Of a stretch of 44,874 nucleotides of DNA, positions 1 to 8,858 are shown in pieces (positions within the stretch are counted from its first letter, which is position 1; each line of letters opens with the position of its first letter). Under the pieces are notes generated by a model. That model saw nothing but the letters and a program-made list of their open reading frames with translations. It did no database searches and was not told the origin of the DNA. The translations under genes were made by a program, and so were the position numbers. This DNA comes from an uncultured Lachnospiraceae bacterium (GTDB taxonomy: Bacteria > Bacillota > Clostridia > Lachnospirales > Lachnospiraceae): the NCBI GenBank assembly GCA_910588865.1, contig CAJUSJ010000029.1, positions 1-44,874 on the forward strand, read 5' to 3'.

Positions 1-54
1 ATGAGCGTTCGCCTCACACGCGAGAGGTCATGGGTTCGAGCCCCATTGCTTCCA
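1..54 (+). tRNA. tRNA-Val (CAC), 5'-truncated by window edge
   Basis: The 54 bases are identical to the 3' part of the complete tRNA that follows (83-136). They contain the end of the D arm, the anticodon arm with loop CTCACAC (anticodon CAC, valine codon GTG), the TTCGAGC T-loop and the 3' acceptor strand ending in TGCTTCC plus discriminator A. The first 20 bases lie outside the window. No CCA is encoded. Only 8 bases separate it from the next copy, so the two are probably cotranscribed. Confidence 0.93.
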
Positions 55-62
55 CTTTTTAT

Positions 63-136
63 GGAAGCATAGCTCAGCCGGGATGAGCGTTCGCCTCACA
101 CGCGAGAGGTCATGGGTTCGAGCCCCATTGCTTCCA
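63..136 (+). tRNA. tRNA-Val (CAC)
   Basis: A complete 74-nt cloverleaf can be folded by eye: acceptor GGAAGCA/TGCTTCC, D stem GCTC/GAGC, anticodon stem TTCGC/GCGAG with loop CTCACAC, T stem ATGGG/CCCAT with loop TTCGAGC, discriminator A. Anticodon CAC reads the valine codon GTG. The 3' CCA is not encoded. It is a tandem identical duplicate of the partial tRNA at 1-54. A run of seven T follows directly, which may serve as a weak end signal. Confidence 0.96.
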
Positions 137-185
137 TTTTTTTATTGGCAGCCGGATTTTGCTGATCAGCCAATGAGGAGGGTAG

Positions 186-713
186 ATGATGCTGTCAGAT
201 CCCATGACATTGTACAAGTTGATGAACTTATATATGTTAAAACAGGTTAGTTTTCCGCTGACGAATTCCCAGTTGACGGATTTTTTTCTTGCCCATGAGT
301 ATGCCACCTACTTTACTCTCCAGCAGGCGTTAAACGAGCTGTCTGAATCCGGTTTGATCCATGTACAGTCCAGCCACAATACCACCCGTTACGAGATCAC
401 CCGGGAGGGGGAGGAGACTCTGAACTTTTTCGGAAATAATATCCCGCCAGCCATTGTGGCTGATATGGAACGGTATTTGAAGGAGCACCAGTTCCGGATG
501 CGGGACGAAGTCGGACTCATGGCTGATTACTATAAGTCTACCAATCAGGATTATATCGTCCACTGCGAGATCCGGGAGGGGAAAAATCTTCTTCTGGATT
601 TAAGTGTCTCTGTCCCCGATCAGGGGCAGGCCGAGTCCATGTGCGGTCTGTGGAAGGAGAAGAGCCAGGAAGTCTACGCCAGCATCATGAAAGCTCTGTT
701 AAGCCCTCTTTAG
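186..713 (+). CDS. DUF4364 family protein (winged-helix-like)
   Basis: The 175-residue product matches the clostridial DUF4364 family, recognisable from the N-terminal pattern with DPMTLYKLMNLYML followed by PLTNSQLTDFF and YFTLQQALNELSESGLI. This reads as a winged-helix DNA-binding domain (roughly residues 5-75), with TRYEITREGEE as the wing. The C-terminal half (about 85-175) is the family's conserved alpha/beta part with no known ligand. The start is the first of two adjacent ATGs and sits about 7 bases after GAGGAGGG. It follows the tRNA genes and precedes a small membrane protein by 19 bases, probably as one transcript. The function is a presumed transcription regulator; no target is visible. 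Confidence 0.85.
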   Translation: MMLSDPMTLYKLMNLYMLKQVSFPLTNSQLTDFFLAHEYATYFTLQQALNELSESGLIHVQSSHNTTRYEITREGEETLNFFGNNIPPAIVADMERYLKEHQFRMRDEVGLMADYYKSTNQDYIVHCEIREGKNLLLDLSVSVPDQGQAESMCGLWKEKSQEVYASIMKALLSPL

Positions 714-732
714 ATGAAAGGAATTCACTACC

Positions 733-1047
733 ATGAAGCTCCACACATTTTTTCAGGAAAAACAGCGGGAACTGATCCGCGGAAAAAAGCTGCTGATGAG
801 AAGGGTCTTTTTTTTGAAAGCAAGGATCCTTTTTTTCTGGGTTCTGCCCTTTGTCATCATTCTTCTTGCTGTCAAGACCTTTCAGACACTGCTGCGGATA
901 AAGCTGCGTGAATTGGCTTCCTCCCAGGTAACCGGAAACCCTGGACATAAGCCTGTAATTAAACCAGTAACCCAGATTTCATCCAGACCGGATTTTGTCA
1001 CGCCGGTCCCTGTGTCCCGGACTTCGGACCAGACCACTGTCTCATGA
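733..1047 (+). CDS. Small single-pass membrane protein, unknown
   Basis: This 104-residue protein has a basic N-terminus (residues 1-30, rich in R and K), one strong hydrophobic segment at about residues 31-52 (FFWVLPFVIILLAV) and a polar C-terminal tail of about 50 residues rich in P, T and S. It starts 19 bases after the DUF4364 gene, with a weak AAGGA ribosome site, so it is likely the second gene of that operon. I do not recognise a family. The positive residues before the membrane segment suggest that the tail is outside the cell. An overlapping frame starting at 714 is judged a shadow. Confidence 0.6.
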   Translation: MKLHTFFQEKQRELIRGKKLLMRRVFFLKARILFFWVLPFVIILLAVKTFQTLLRIKLRELASSQVTGNPGHKPVIKPVTQISSRPDFVTPVPVSRTSDQTTVS

Positions 1048-1081
1048 TCTGCCTGGGGTATCTGTATATACACGATATGTC

Positions 1082-1123
1082 AAAAAAGAGAGACCTCTGA
1101 TCTTTTGTCAGCATCTCTCTTTT
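1082..1123 (-). terminator. Intrinsic terminator after lysozyme-like gene (probably bidirectional)
   Basis: A stem AAAAGAGAGA/TCTCTCTTTT encloses a 20-base loop with an inner CTGA/TCAG pairing. On the minus strand the stem is followed by six T. It overlaps the stop codon of the lysozyme-like gene (1122-1124). The A-rich arm on the other side means it can also end + strand transcription from the gene ending at 1047. Confidence 0.8.
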
Positions 1124-2000
1124 ACCTTATTGTCTGTGAATTTCCCTTCTCGTCAAACAGATACCGTTGATCCTCAATCCACAGAGTCATGCTCTTTACC
1201 ATACGGTAATCCTTGTAATAATACCTTTTTCCGTTTACCGTTCTCCACCCTGTCCCAGGGTATGTTTCCCTGTAGTCCTCAAAGGCAAACTCCAGGCACA
1301 CACTTCCTGTGATCCCGGGAACCGACCCGCTGTCCGTACATCTCCACAAGGTCCTGTTCTCAAAGGTATGAGCCATGCCATAGCGGCTGTACCAGATATC
1401 ATAGGATATTCTCTTTGTCTCCATATGCTGAGTCAGCCATTCACTGTTTCCGAGCACCGCTGCCTTGTATCCAGCGTCTTCGATCACCTTGCAGAAAGCC
1501 TGGACCTGGTCTGTGATCTGGCTTTTCGTGGCTCCCCGGTTTAACAGCTCCTGGGACTCCACATCGTAGGCAATGGGGTAAGATACCCGATAATCTTTCA
1601 CCATATCCAGAACATATCTGGCCTCCTGTTCAGCTCCCTTTACATCCGTGGCATTTCCGTAAAAACAGATGCCGGTGTCCAGGCCCACACTTTCCGCGTT
1701 GGACATATTTTCCTTGAAATAGGGATCCATGTCCTTGTAATAGCCCAGCCGCACCATAACAAACGAGACATCGCTCTTGGCCAGCTGCTTCCAGTTAATG
1801 TCTCCTGCCCGGTTCTGGTATTTACTTATGGTAACCCCTTTTGCCAGGGCTCCCTTTACCACCGCCTTGCCGTCAGCTGAGATCCAGTACCCGTTTACAT
1901 TGGACCAGGGCTCAAAAGCCAGGGTCCTCACAGGACTCTGAAAAGCCAGCAGCAGGGCCAGCCCCAGGACAGCTCTTTTGTGTCTTCTCTTCATATCCAT
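1122..2000 (-). CDS. GH25 lysozyme-like secreted protein with cell-wall-binding-type repeats
   Basis: After a signal peptide (MKRRHKR then a hydrophobic stretch LGLALLLAFQS) the mature part resembles glycoside hydrolase family 25 (N-acetylmuramidase): GVTISKYQ near residue 60 replaces the usual G(I/V)D(V/I)SKWQ, then VSFVMVRLGYY, and PIAYDVESQ, which keeps the family's Asp-x-Glu pair. The C-terminal 45 residues (GWRTVNGKRYYY, QRYLFDEKGN) look like choline/cell-wall-binding repeats. The first family Asp is replaced by Thr, so activity is uncertain. The start chosen is ATG at 2000, about 9 bases after AAGGTG; an upstream GTG at 2012 has no spaced ribosome site and would overlap the upstream gene. 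It is the last gene of the 11111-1122 run. Confidence 0.82.
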   Translation of the reverse strand: MDMKRRHKRAVLGLALLLAFQSPVRTLAFEPWSNVNGYWISADGKAVVKGALAKGVTISKYQNRAGDINWKQLAKSDVSFVMVRLGYYKDMDPYFKENMSNAESVGLDTGICFYGNATDVKGAEQEARYVLDMVKDYRVSYPIAYDVESQELLNRGATKSQITDQVQAFCKVIEDAGYKAAVLGNSEWLTQHMETKRISYDIWYSRYGMAHTFENRTLWRCTDSGSVPGITGSVCLEFAFEDYRETYPGTGWRTVNGKRYYYKDYRMVKSMTLWIEDQRYLFDEKGNSQTIR

Positions 2001-2004
2001 CCCA

Positions 2005-3129
2005 TCAGTCACCTTTTCGAAACTTGTCGATCTCCTGTATCAAAAGCTTTATCTGCAGGATCAGGTTATCAAACGCGCCGTACTGGTACAGCTTTACACC
2101 CACCATCCCCACAGGGACTGCCAGGATCATGCCTGAGAGTCCGTGAACCTTAAAACCTACATACAAAAAAAATAATGTGAGAAGAGGGGGAATCCCTATG
2201 GAGTCTCCCACGATCTTTGGCTGTATAATCTGGCGCACCACCTGGGTAAGCACATACAGAAGAACAAGACCCACGGCAAAAGCCGTCTCACCTGACAAAA
2301 GCTTCAGCGCCGCCCAGGGAAACAAAGCTGTCCCTGTGCCGAACAGGGGAAGAAAATCCAGTATGGCAATGAGTACTGCCAGCAAAAATCCGTACCGGAC
2401 GCCAAGGACCATAAATCCCGCCGCCAGCACAGCCGCCACCACAAACATGATACGAAACTGCGCCAGAAAATACCCGCCGATCAGTCTTTTTAAATCTTTC
2501 CGAAACAGCTTCCCGTAAGAATCCAGGCTCCCCGGCATAATCTTCCTGATCACCGCCCTGATCTGATCCTGCTGGGCGATAAAGAAATACGCCGAGAGAA
2601 TGACTACAATAGAATACACCAGAGCCGTGGGAATCCCTTTGGCCACATGGCCGGCCACGGTCACTGTGGGGAAGGCTGCCTTCTGCATGATGCCGCTGAG
2701 GAGCTGCCCCAGATTTTCATTGATCTGGTTAAACCCATCCTGGACTCCCTGGGGCATCCTGGACATCATCCGGTTTAGGGAATCCAAAGCCTCCACAACC
2801 TCCAGCCTGACTGTGTTGTAGATCTCCGGAAGATCCTTAACCAGAGAGCTCACCTCCGCGAAAAGCCGCCCCGTTAGATAATAGAAACCGCCGATGACCA
2901 CAGCCAGAGCCAGCACGATAACCAGCACTGAGCTGTGCCTTCTCACAAGCTTTAAATGTTTTTCCAAAAACTTTACAAGGGGATTGGCCACCATGGCGAT
3001 AATCCAGCCTATGACAAAGGGCATGAAAAACCGCGCGAGCCAAACCCCCACCACGCACACCAGCAAAATCTTCGTTATGGGAATCAGAATATTTACGAGG
3101 ATCCTCAATATCCGTCTTCCGTCTTCCAT
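2005..3129 (-). CDS. AI-2E/YtvI family membrane permease
   Basis: This 374-residue polytopic membrane protein belongs to the AI-2E transporter family (PF01594), and is closest in feel to the sporulation-associated YtvI branch of Firmicutes. Paired hydrophobic segments occur at about 15-50 and 65-85, then a soluble insert (about 90-150), then a block of membrane helices from about 165 to 345 containing the family's conserved PKIVGDSIGIPPLLTLFFLYVGFKVHGLSGMI-type region near the end. The substrate is not known; members have been linked to export of small molecules or ions, and the AI-2 label should not be taken literally. It sits 13 bases after hisC and ends just before the lysozyme-like gene, so the three are probably cotranscribed. 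Confidence 0.85.
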   Translation of the reverse strand: MEDGRRILRILVNILIPITKILLVCVVGVWLARFFMPFVIGWIIAMVANPLVKFLEKHLKLVRRHSSVLVIVLALAVVIGGFYYLTGRLFAEVSSLVKDLPEIYNTVRLEVVEALDSLNRMMSRMPQGVQDGFNQINENLGQLLSGIMQKAAFPTVTVAGHVAKGIPTALVYSIVVILSAYFFIAQQDQIRAVIRKIMPGSLDSYGKLFRKDLKRLIGGYFLAQFRIMFVVAAVLAAGFMVLGVRYGFLLAVLIAILDFLPLFGTGTALFPWAALKLLSGETAFAVGLVLLYVLTQVVRQIIQPKIVGDSIGIPPLLTLFFLYVGFKVHGLSGMILAVPVGMVGVKLYQYGAFDNLILQIKLLIQEIDKFRKGD

Positions 3130-3142
3130 TTGATCACCAGCC

Positions 3143-4207
3143 TTAAATTCTGTCCAAACAGGAGGATTCCAGAAATTTATACAATACCTCCATCTCCTCC
3201 TCTGTACCTATGGTCACCCGCAGATAATCTTTTGTCCGGGAAGCGGGGAAATATCTGACATAGATCCCATTATTTTTAAGGGCCTCAAAAAGCTCAGGCG
3301 CCGCCGCTTTCTCATGGGTAATGAACAGGAAGTTGGTCCGGGAATCCGTACAGGTAAAGCCCAGGTCCCCAAGCCTTCTCTTGGCCTCCTCCCTGGTAGC
3401 GATGATCCTCCGCGTGGTCTCCTGAAAATACGCCTCATCCTTCACCGCCTCTGTGCCCAGGATCATGGATGGCATGTTCATGGTGTAGGAATTATAGGAA
3501 TATTTTACATTGTGGAGAGCCTGGATCAGTTCCTTCTGTCCCATGGCATAGCCGACGCGCATCCCCGCTAAGGACCGGGATTTGCTGAAAGTCTGCACCA
3601 CCAGAAGATTGTCATACCGGGGGATCAGCGGCACTGCCGACTCTCCGCCGAAATCAATATATGCCTCATCCACAATGACCACACTATCCTGGTTGGCCTT
3701 TATGATATCCTCCACCTGGTCTAAGGGGAGATAAATACCTGTCGGCGCGTTGGGGTTTGCCAGCACGATTCCGCCGTTGTCCCTCTTATAGTCCTGGGGC
3801 TTTACGCGAAAGTCCGCATCCAGTCTGGGAGTCTCATAGGGAATCCCAAACAGCTGGGCCCACACAGGGTAAAAGGAGTACGTCACATCCGGAAAGAGGA
3901 TTGGTTTCTGTGAGTTAAAAAATGTCAGGAAGGCCATCCCCAGTACATCATCCGAGCCCACCCCCACAAAAATCTGGTCCCGCTCCAGGCCGTACCGCTT
4001 AGCCAGCGCTTCTGTCAGCATGCCTGCCGAGGGGTCCGGATATTTGCGGAACATAGCTGGATCCATCTCCCTCATGGCCCTCTCTACGCCGGGAGCCGGC
4101 GGATATGGATTCTCATTGGTATTTAACTTGATGACAGAATCTCCACGGGGCTGCTCTCCCGGCACATAAGGCTCCACATCTCTTATAAATTCTCTCCATG
4201 AACTCAT
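3143..4207 (-). CDS. hisC: Histidinol-phosphate aminotransferase
   Basis: The 354-residue sequence is a fold-type I PLP aminotransferase of the HisC family. It shows KLNTNENPYPP near the N-terminus, the cofactor-binding GVGSDDVL, NPNAPTG, the PLP-contacting VVIVDEAYIDF, the Schiff-base lysine in TFSKSRSLAGMRVGY (about residue 215), and a C-terminal RTNFLF and YVRYFP with LRVTIGT. It converts imidazole-acetol phosphate and glutamate to histidinol phosphate. The start follows GGGAGG. No other his gene is in the window; the gene sits between a Wzy-like polymerase and a permease, so it is an isolated hisC. Related enzymes can act on other substrates (for example cobyric acid or aromatic side routes), but the motifs fit HisC best. 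Confidence 0.88.
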   Translation of the reverse strand: MSSWREFIRDVEPYVPGEQPRGDSVIKLNTNENPYPPAPGVERAMREMDPAMFRKYPDPSAGMLTEALAKRYGLERDQIFVGVGSDDVLGMAFLTFFNSQKPILFPDVTYSFYPVWAQLFGIPYETPRLDADFRVKPQDYKRDNGGIVLANPNAPTGIYLPLDQVEDIIKANQDSVVIVDEAYIDFGGESAVPLIPRYDNLLVVQTFSKSRSLAGMRVGYAMGQKELIQALHNVKYSYNSYTMNMPSMILGTEAVKDEAYFQETTRRIIATREEAKRRLGDLGFTCTDSRTNFLFITHEKAAAPELFEALKNNGIYVRYFPASRTKDYLRVTIGTEEEMEVLYKFLESSCLDRI

Positions 4208-4240
4208 ATGGTCATTCCTCCCTTATTTGCTTTACGGTTT

Positions 4241-5515
4241 TTATCCCCGGCTCATGTCGCAGTATATGGCCATGACTCCCGTCACTGCCAGATAAAACCA
4301 TGTAGTAGGGTTGCTGAACCATGTGGTAAAAAAGGACAGCATCATATATACCCCAAACTGGCTGTAAAACAGATATCCTATGGGATTTTTCATCTCTTCC
4401 GCTTTTCTTACCAGAAGCTGGGCCACAAAACCCAGGGCACAGGCAAAGACAATCACTCCCAAAATGCCAAAATCATAGTAAGCGTCATAAAACAAGGTCA
4501 CCGTGGTCAGCTCGGTCTTGGTCACATAGGGAGGATAGCTGATGAGCTGAGGGAACAAGAACTTAAGTCCGGTCAGCGCCCATACCGGAAACAGCATCCG
4601 GATCCCAAAAGTGTGCTTTGGCAGAGCTTCCACCAGGCAGTCGAAGTTCTCATAATTATTGGCAATATAAATATACGGCTGTGAGATAAAAATAGGAAGC
4701 TGGCTGTTCTTCATCTCGAAGATCCCGTTGAGATACGCAATGTCATGGCTTCTGGCTATGGTCAGTATCACATAAAAAGGAAGCAGGGCCGCCGCTATGG
4801 CCGGCAGGACCCAGGGATTTAATCTCCTCTGATACGCGCCAAAAGTAAAGCATGCCACCAGTACTGAGAAAATAAGCTGAAATCTGGAAACACATAACAA
4901 CGGTATGATCAAAGCGACCAATGCCATGACAACTGCCATTACATTCCGGTATGTCCTCCCGCTCCCTCCCTCCAGAAAGAACAGCACTGCCAGGGACGGC
5001 ACCAGGACACAGGACACCGTAAAATAATGGACACCTGAAATGTGGAATTCCGAATACGCGTGGGGAACCCCTCTCACCAACAGGGGCACATACTTAAGCT
5101 TTACCACCTCAAACAGAAAAGCCCCAAGGGAAACCAGGGTCAGACCCTGCATACACCGATAGACCGGGCGTATGAAAAATCCCCTTCTCTGCCTCCTTCT
5201 GCCATAATGCTCCTTTGCCAGCTGGCCGGAAAACTCATAAGTCAGCCAGAACCCAGCCAGGGCAAGATAAAAACACACCCAGGTTATTGGATTCCAGTCG
5301 CTCTGAAGATAGCTTAGCTTTAAGCAGGCCATGGCCTGACCTCCCACCCAGAAGGCGGAAAACAACCCCCGCAGGTGGATGAGATTGCCTGACTTATGAT
5401 AATCGTAATAATATAGATAGCCAGCCGCCGCAAGGAGCGCCCCTCCGGACAGATAATACCATCCAAAGCGGGCAAATCCATAGCTGGCAGCGTAGCAGAT
5501 ACTGTAAACTAACAT
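4241..5515 (-). CDS. O-antigen/oligosaccharide repeat-unit polymerase-like membrane protein
   Basis: This 424-residue protein has about ten to twelve hydrophobic segments and a larger loop between about residues 265 and 340 (IARSHDIAYLNGIFEMKNSQ, FDCLVEALPKHTFGIRMLFP). The arrangement, the YDAYYDFGILG motif before the last helices and the STTW-like end match the oligosaccharide repeat unit polymerase (Wzy-like) group, which joins lipid-linked glycan repeat units outside the membrane. No glycosyltransferases or flippase are nearby, so it is an orphan relative to a capsule locus. It lies 20 bases after ptsI and 33 bases before hisC on the same strand. Confidence 0.72.
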   Translation of the reverse strand: MLVYSICYAASYGFARFGWYYLSGGALLAAAGYLYYYDYHKSGNLIHLRGLFSAFWVGGQAMACLKLSYLQSDWNPITWVCFYLALAGFWLTYEFSGQLAKEHYGRRRQRRGFFIRPVYRCMQGLTLVSLGAFLFEVVKLKYVPLLVRGVPHAYSEFHISGVHYFTVSCVLVPSLAVLFFLEGGSGRTYRNVMAVVMALVALIIPLLCVSRFQLIFSVLVACFTFGAYQRRLNPWVLPAIAAALLPFYVILTIARSHDIAYLNGIFEMKNSQLPIFISQPYIYIANNYENFDCLVEALPKHTFGIRMLFPVWALTGLKFLFPQLISYPPYVTKTELTTVTLFYDAYYDFGILGVIVFACALGFVAQLLVRKAEEMKNPIGYLFYSQFGVYMMLSFFTTWFSNPTTWFYLAVTGVMAIYCDMSRG

Positions 5516-5535
5516 ACGCCCTGTCCTTTAGACGC

Positions 5536-7248
5536 TTACTGACTGATGAATTCCTTCATGTAAGCCTCTACTTCCTTTGCTGTTGTAAAGCTCATCGCCT
5601 TTTCCGCCACTGCCTGAAGCTCCTCGCTGCTGTATCCGGTGATCATCTTTCTGGATTTTAAGATCGCGGAAGCGCTCATGCTGAACTCGTTAAGCCCGAA
5701 TGCCAGCAGCAGGGGGATCATCATGGGATCGCTCGCGGCCTCTCCGCACATACCTACCATGATCCCTGCCTCTCGCCCACAGCTGATGATGTTGCGGATG
5801 CTGCGGAGCACCGCGGGGTTAAATGTAGAGTACAGATAGGATATCTTCTCATTGCCTCTGTCAACGGACATGGTGTACTGAGTCAAATCGTTGGTGCCAA
5901 TGCTGAAGAAATCCACCTCCTTGGCGAACACGTCCGCCATCAGGGAAGCGGCGGCGGTCTCAACCATGATTCCTACCTGAATGTCTTTGTTATACGGGAT
6001 CTTCTGTCTGTCAAGCTCTCCTTTGATCTCCTCAATCAGCGCCTTTGCCTCCCGGATCTCATCTAAACATGTGATCATGGGAATCATGATCTTGATGCCG
6101 CCGAACGCGCTGGCCCTCAGAAGTGCCCGGAGCTGGGGACGATAGATGTCCTCTTTCCGGTCCAGACACAGACGGATGGCCCGGTATCCCAGGAATGGGT
6201 TCTCATCCTTCGCGAGACCCATGTAGGGAATCTCCTTGTCGCCGCCAATATCCAGGGTGCGGATAATCACCGGCTTGCCTTTCAGGCTTTCCGCCACCTT
6301 CTTGTATGCCTCAAACTGCTCCTCCTCCGTAGGCATGGAGGTGCGGTCCATAAACAAAAACTCCGTACGGAACAGGCCCACGCCTTCTCCGTCGTACTGA
6401 ATTACCTTGGCCACATCGTCGGGATTGCCGATATTGGCCACCAGCTCAATATGCACCCCGTCCTTTGTCACCGTAGGCTGGCCGATAAAACGCTCCAGGT
6501 CTTTCTTCTCCCGCAAAAACGCCTCTCGCATGGACTCGTACTCTGCCGTCTCCTCCTCAGTTGGATTCACGATAACGATGCCCTCGCTGCCATCCAGCAC
6601 AATGGGATCGCCTTCCTGGATGTGCTCCAGAACGCCGGACACCGCGACCACCGCCGGAATCTCCAGGGCCCTCGCGAGGATGGCGCTGTGGGAAGTCTTT
6701 CCTCCCAGCTCCGTGACAATACCGGTGACGTTGGCAGGGTTAATGCCTGCTGTCATAGACGGAGTCAGGTCCTTTGCCACGATAATGCTGCCTTCTGGCA
6801 GAGAAGCGATATCCACCGGCTTGATCCCCTGCAGTACCTGCTGCATCCTGGTCTTGATATCCCTCATATCCGTGGCTCTCTGCTGCATCAGCTCATCATC
6901 CATGGACGCGAACAGATCCGCGTAGGTGGTGCAGGTAGTCTCAATAGCATACTCGCTGCAGACGCTGTCCCTCTTGATGGCCTCCTCGATCTCCCCGGTC
7001 ATCATGGGGTCCGCGAGGAGCATGAGATGACCGTTCATAATCTCCGCTTCCTTCTCCCCCACCTTGGTAGCCAGATCGTCCGCCAGCGCCTTTGTCTGGG
7101 CAACGGTTTCTGCCAGTGCTCCCCTGAAACGCTGAACCTCCGTCTCAACACTTGCCACCTTGTCCGGGCGGATCACCATCTCAACTTCCTTGATCACCGC
7201 GGCCTTGCCTATGCCGATACCTGCTGACGCGTTTGTTCCCTTAAACAT
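5536..7248 (-). CDS. ptsI: PTS Enzyme I (phosphoenolpyruvate-protein phosphotransferase)
   Basis: At 570 residues it has the standard Enzyme I length and order: N-terminal HPr-interacting helical region, phosphohistidine swivelling domain with the active His187 in LGGKTSHSAILARALEIPAVV, and a PEP-binding barrel with GEGVGLFRTEFLFMDR, IIRTLDIGGDKE, the FFSIGTNDLTQYTMSVDR segment and the catalytic Cys in MVGMCGEAASDP. It transfers phosphate from PEP to HPr in the cytoplasm to drive sugar uptake. It begins 30 bases after ptsH; a strong AAGGAGGGG precedes the ATG. Confidence 0.97.
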   Translation of the reverse strand: MFKGTNASAGIGIGKAAVIKEVEMVIRPDKVASVETEVQRFRGALAETVAQTKALADDLATKVGEKEAEIMNGHLMLLADPMMTGEIEEAIKRDSVCSEYAIETTCTTYADLFASMDDELMQQRATDMRDIKTRMQQVLQGIKPVDIASLPEGSIIVAKDLTPSMTAGINPANVTGIVTELGGKTSHSAILARALEIPAVVAVSGVLEHIQEGDPIVLDGSEGIVIVNPTEEETAEYESMREAFLREKKDLERFIGQPTVTKDGVHIELVANIGNPDDVAKVIQYDGEGVGLFRTEFLFMDRTSMPTEEEQFEAYKKVAESLKGKPVIIRTLDIGGDKEIPYMGLAKDENPFLGYRAIRLCLDRKEDIYRPQLRALLRASAFGGIKIMIPMITCLDEIREAKALIEEIKGELDRQKIPYNKDIQVGIMVETAAASLMADVFAKEVDFFSIGTNDLTQYTMSVDRGNEKISYLYSTFNPAVLRSIRNIISCGREAGIMVGMCGEAASDPMMIPLLLAFGLNEFSMSASAILKSRKMITGYSSEELQAVAEKAMSFTTAKEVEAYMKEFISQ

Positions 7249-7278
7249 AATGCTTCTTCCCCTCCTTAAAAAATGTGA

Positions 7279-7542
7279 TTATTCTCCCAGGCCGTCCTCA
7301 ACGACCCTGATCATGGAATCCAGCGCCTCCTGTTCATCCTCACCCTCACAGATAAATTCAATCTCATCGCCGCACTTTACACATGCTCCCAGAACGCTTA
7401 ACACGCTCTTGGCATTGGCTGTGGTGTGGTCTGTCTGAAACTGGATCCTGGACTTATAAAGGATCGCTTTATTGCAAAGAATCCCTGCCGGTCTCAGATG
7501 CAGTCCGGTCAGATTCCTGATCACTACTTTTGCTCTTACCAT
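7279..7542 (-). CDS. ptsH: PTS phosphocarrier protein HPr
   Basis: The 87-residue protein matches HPr in length and motifs: catalytic His15 in TGLHLRPAG and Ser46 in TANAKSVL, the serine phosphorylated by HPr kinase in Gram-positives for carbon catabolite control. It accepts phosphate from Enzyme I, encoded immediately downstream. The region after Ser46 (VLSVLGACVKCGDEIEF) carries two cysteines where many HPr proteins have Met/Leu/Gly, a minor peculiarity. It lies 20 bases downstream of cdaR. Confidence 0.95.
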   Translation of the reverse strand: MVRAKVVIRNLTGLHLRPAGILCNKAILYKSRIQFQTDHTTANAKSVLSVLGACVKCGDEIEFICEGEDEQEALDSMIRVVEDGLGE

Positions 7543-7562
7543 ATAGTCTTACCTCTCCGTCA

Positions 7563-8858
7563 TTATTGTGTATCCTCCGCGCTTTCTCCCTCTCCCCCAG
7601 GTTCTTCCTCTCCCCCGATCAGAGTTATATGCAATCGCAGAGGATCTGACCTCATCAGCTCAAAGCCTTCCGTCAGCTCCATCTCCACATCCACATCCAT
7701 ATCTCCCGCTCCCAGCATGGATACATCCACCAGCCCCACAAGGCTGCTGGAATCCAGGCGGTCCAAATCTTCCGACAGACCTCGGATCCAGACAGTGACC
7801 TGATCCTCTTCAAACTCATATTCATACTCTTCCGATACCCCTGCCAGCTGAAGGCCCCGGGTGTTCAGCGAAAACCCTCTCTCCTCCAACTTCTCCACTC
7901 TGAGAGTGATCATGGCCGATGTAGCTGACGCCGCGGCCATGCTTACATTATCAGGCAAAAGTTCATTTAAGTCAACCTCTACCGTCACATCCTGGGTCGC
8001 TCCGCTGATGTTCAGCAGCTCTCCCGGCACCATGATGGTGCTTAAGGAAGCCAACGCTGATTTCATCCCTTCTACAGAAATGGTCCTAACATCGCTGTCC
8101 ACCCCTGTAAACCGGTAACCGTCAGCCACTTCCCCGCTGACCTGGAAATCAAGGCTTAGATTCTTTACCCTGAGAACGCTGACCTGGTAATCCACCTCCC
8201 CGCGGCTTAAAGTGACTTTGTCCTCCAGACCCACCAGCTCGTTGCCGTTGGCGTCATACAGGATGACCCGGCTGCTTCCCGAGACATCGCTTTCGATTCC
8301 CGGCACCTCCACTTCCACGCCCACGGAATTGATCTGGCCTACCACAGAGATGGGACCAGTGACATAGACATACTCCGGCCTCACCATCACATTGCCGATG
8401 GCATACCCCTCAGCCGCCTCTCCGGTGACATGGGGAACCACATCGAACCGCTTTCTCTGCAGCTCCTCTGTCTGTATCCTCACCACCCCGGGCTTCACCG
8501 TCACAGCCCCCTCTATGAGGCCTCTGGCATCCCGGTTGGTCACCTCCACCGTCACCGGGATGGAGCCTGTGACATCGTACAGGTTGGCCAGGTCCGCGTA
8601 AGCGTAAAAATCGCTGGCTGATACCCGGTACCTGTCGCGGGTCCTGACCTCATAAGTGACGGTCACGGTCTTCTTTCCCACCAGCTCGTAAGTAAGGTTT
8701 GCCCTGCTTAAGATATCCTCATTGATCATCTCCACAGGAACCTCCTCCGTGTCCACCACCAGAGGATTGACCACATTGACTACCATAAACCACGCGAATA
8801 TAGCAAGGCCGATGGACAGAATCTTCAGTCCCAGATTATTTGTCAGTTTTTCTTTCAT
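7563..8858 (-). CDS. cdaR: CdaR-like YbbR-domain protein, regulator of CdaA
   Basis: The 431-residue protein starts with one membrane helix (about residues 10-32, LGLKILSIGLAIFAWFMVVNVVNPLV) and continues outside the cell with about four YbbR repeats, recognisable from the recurring pattern VTVEV/VRPEYVYVTGP followed by ISVVGQINSV or MKSALASLSTI. The tail is acidic (EEEPGGEGESAEDTQ). In Bacillus and Listeria the YbbR protein next to CdaA binds it and modulates c-di-AMP synthesis. The gene overlaps cdaA by 23 bases. The usual third gene, glmM, is not found downstream; ptsH follows instead. Confidence 0.9.
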   Translation of the reverse strand: MKEKLTNNLGLKILSIGLAIFAWFMVVNVVNPLVVDTEEVPVEMINEDILSRANLTYELVGKKTVTVTYEVRTRDRYRVSASDFYAYADLANLYDVTGSIPVTVEVTNRDARGLIEGAVTVKPGVVRIQTEELQRKRFDVVPHVTGEAAEGYAIGNVMVRPEYVYVTGPISVVGQINSVGVEVEVPGIESDVSGSSRVILYDANGNELVGLEDKVTLSRGEVDYQVSVLRVKNLSLDFQVSGEVADGYRFTGVDSDVRTISVEGMKSALASLSTIMVPGELLNISGATQDVTVEVDLNELLPDNVSMAAASATSAMITLRVEKLEERGFSLNTRGLQLAGVSEEYEYEFEEDQVTVWIRGLSEDLDRLDSSSLVGLVDVSMLGAGDMDVDVEMELTEGFELMRSDPLRLHITLIGGEEEPGGEGESAEDTQ

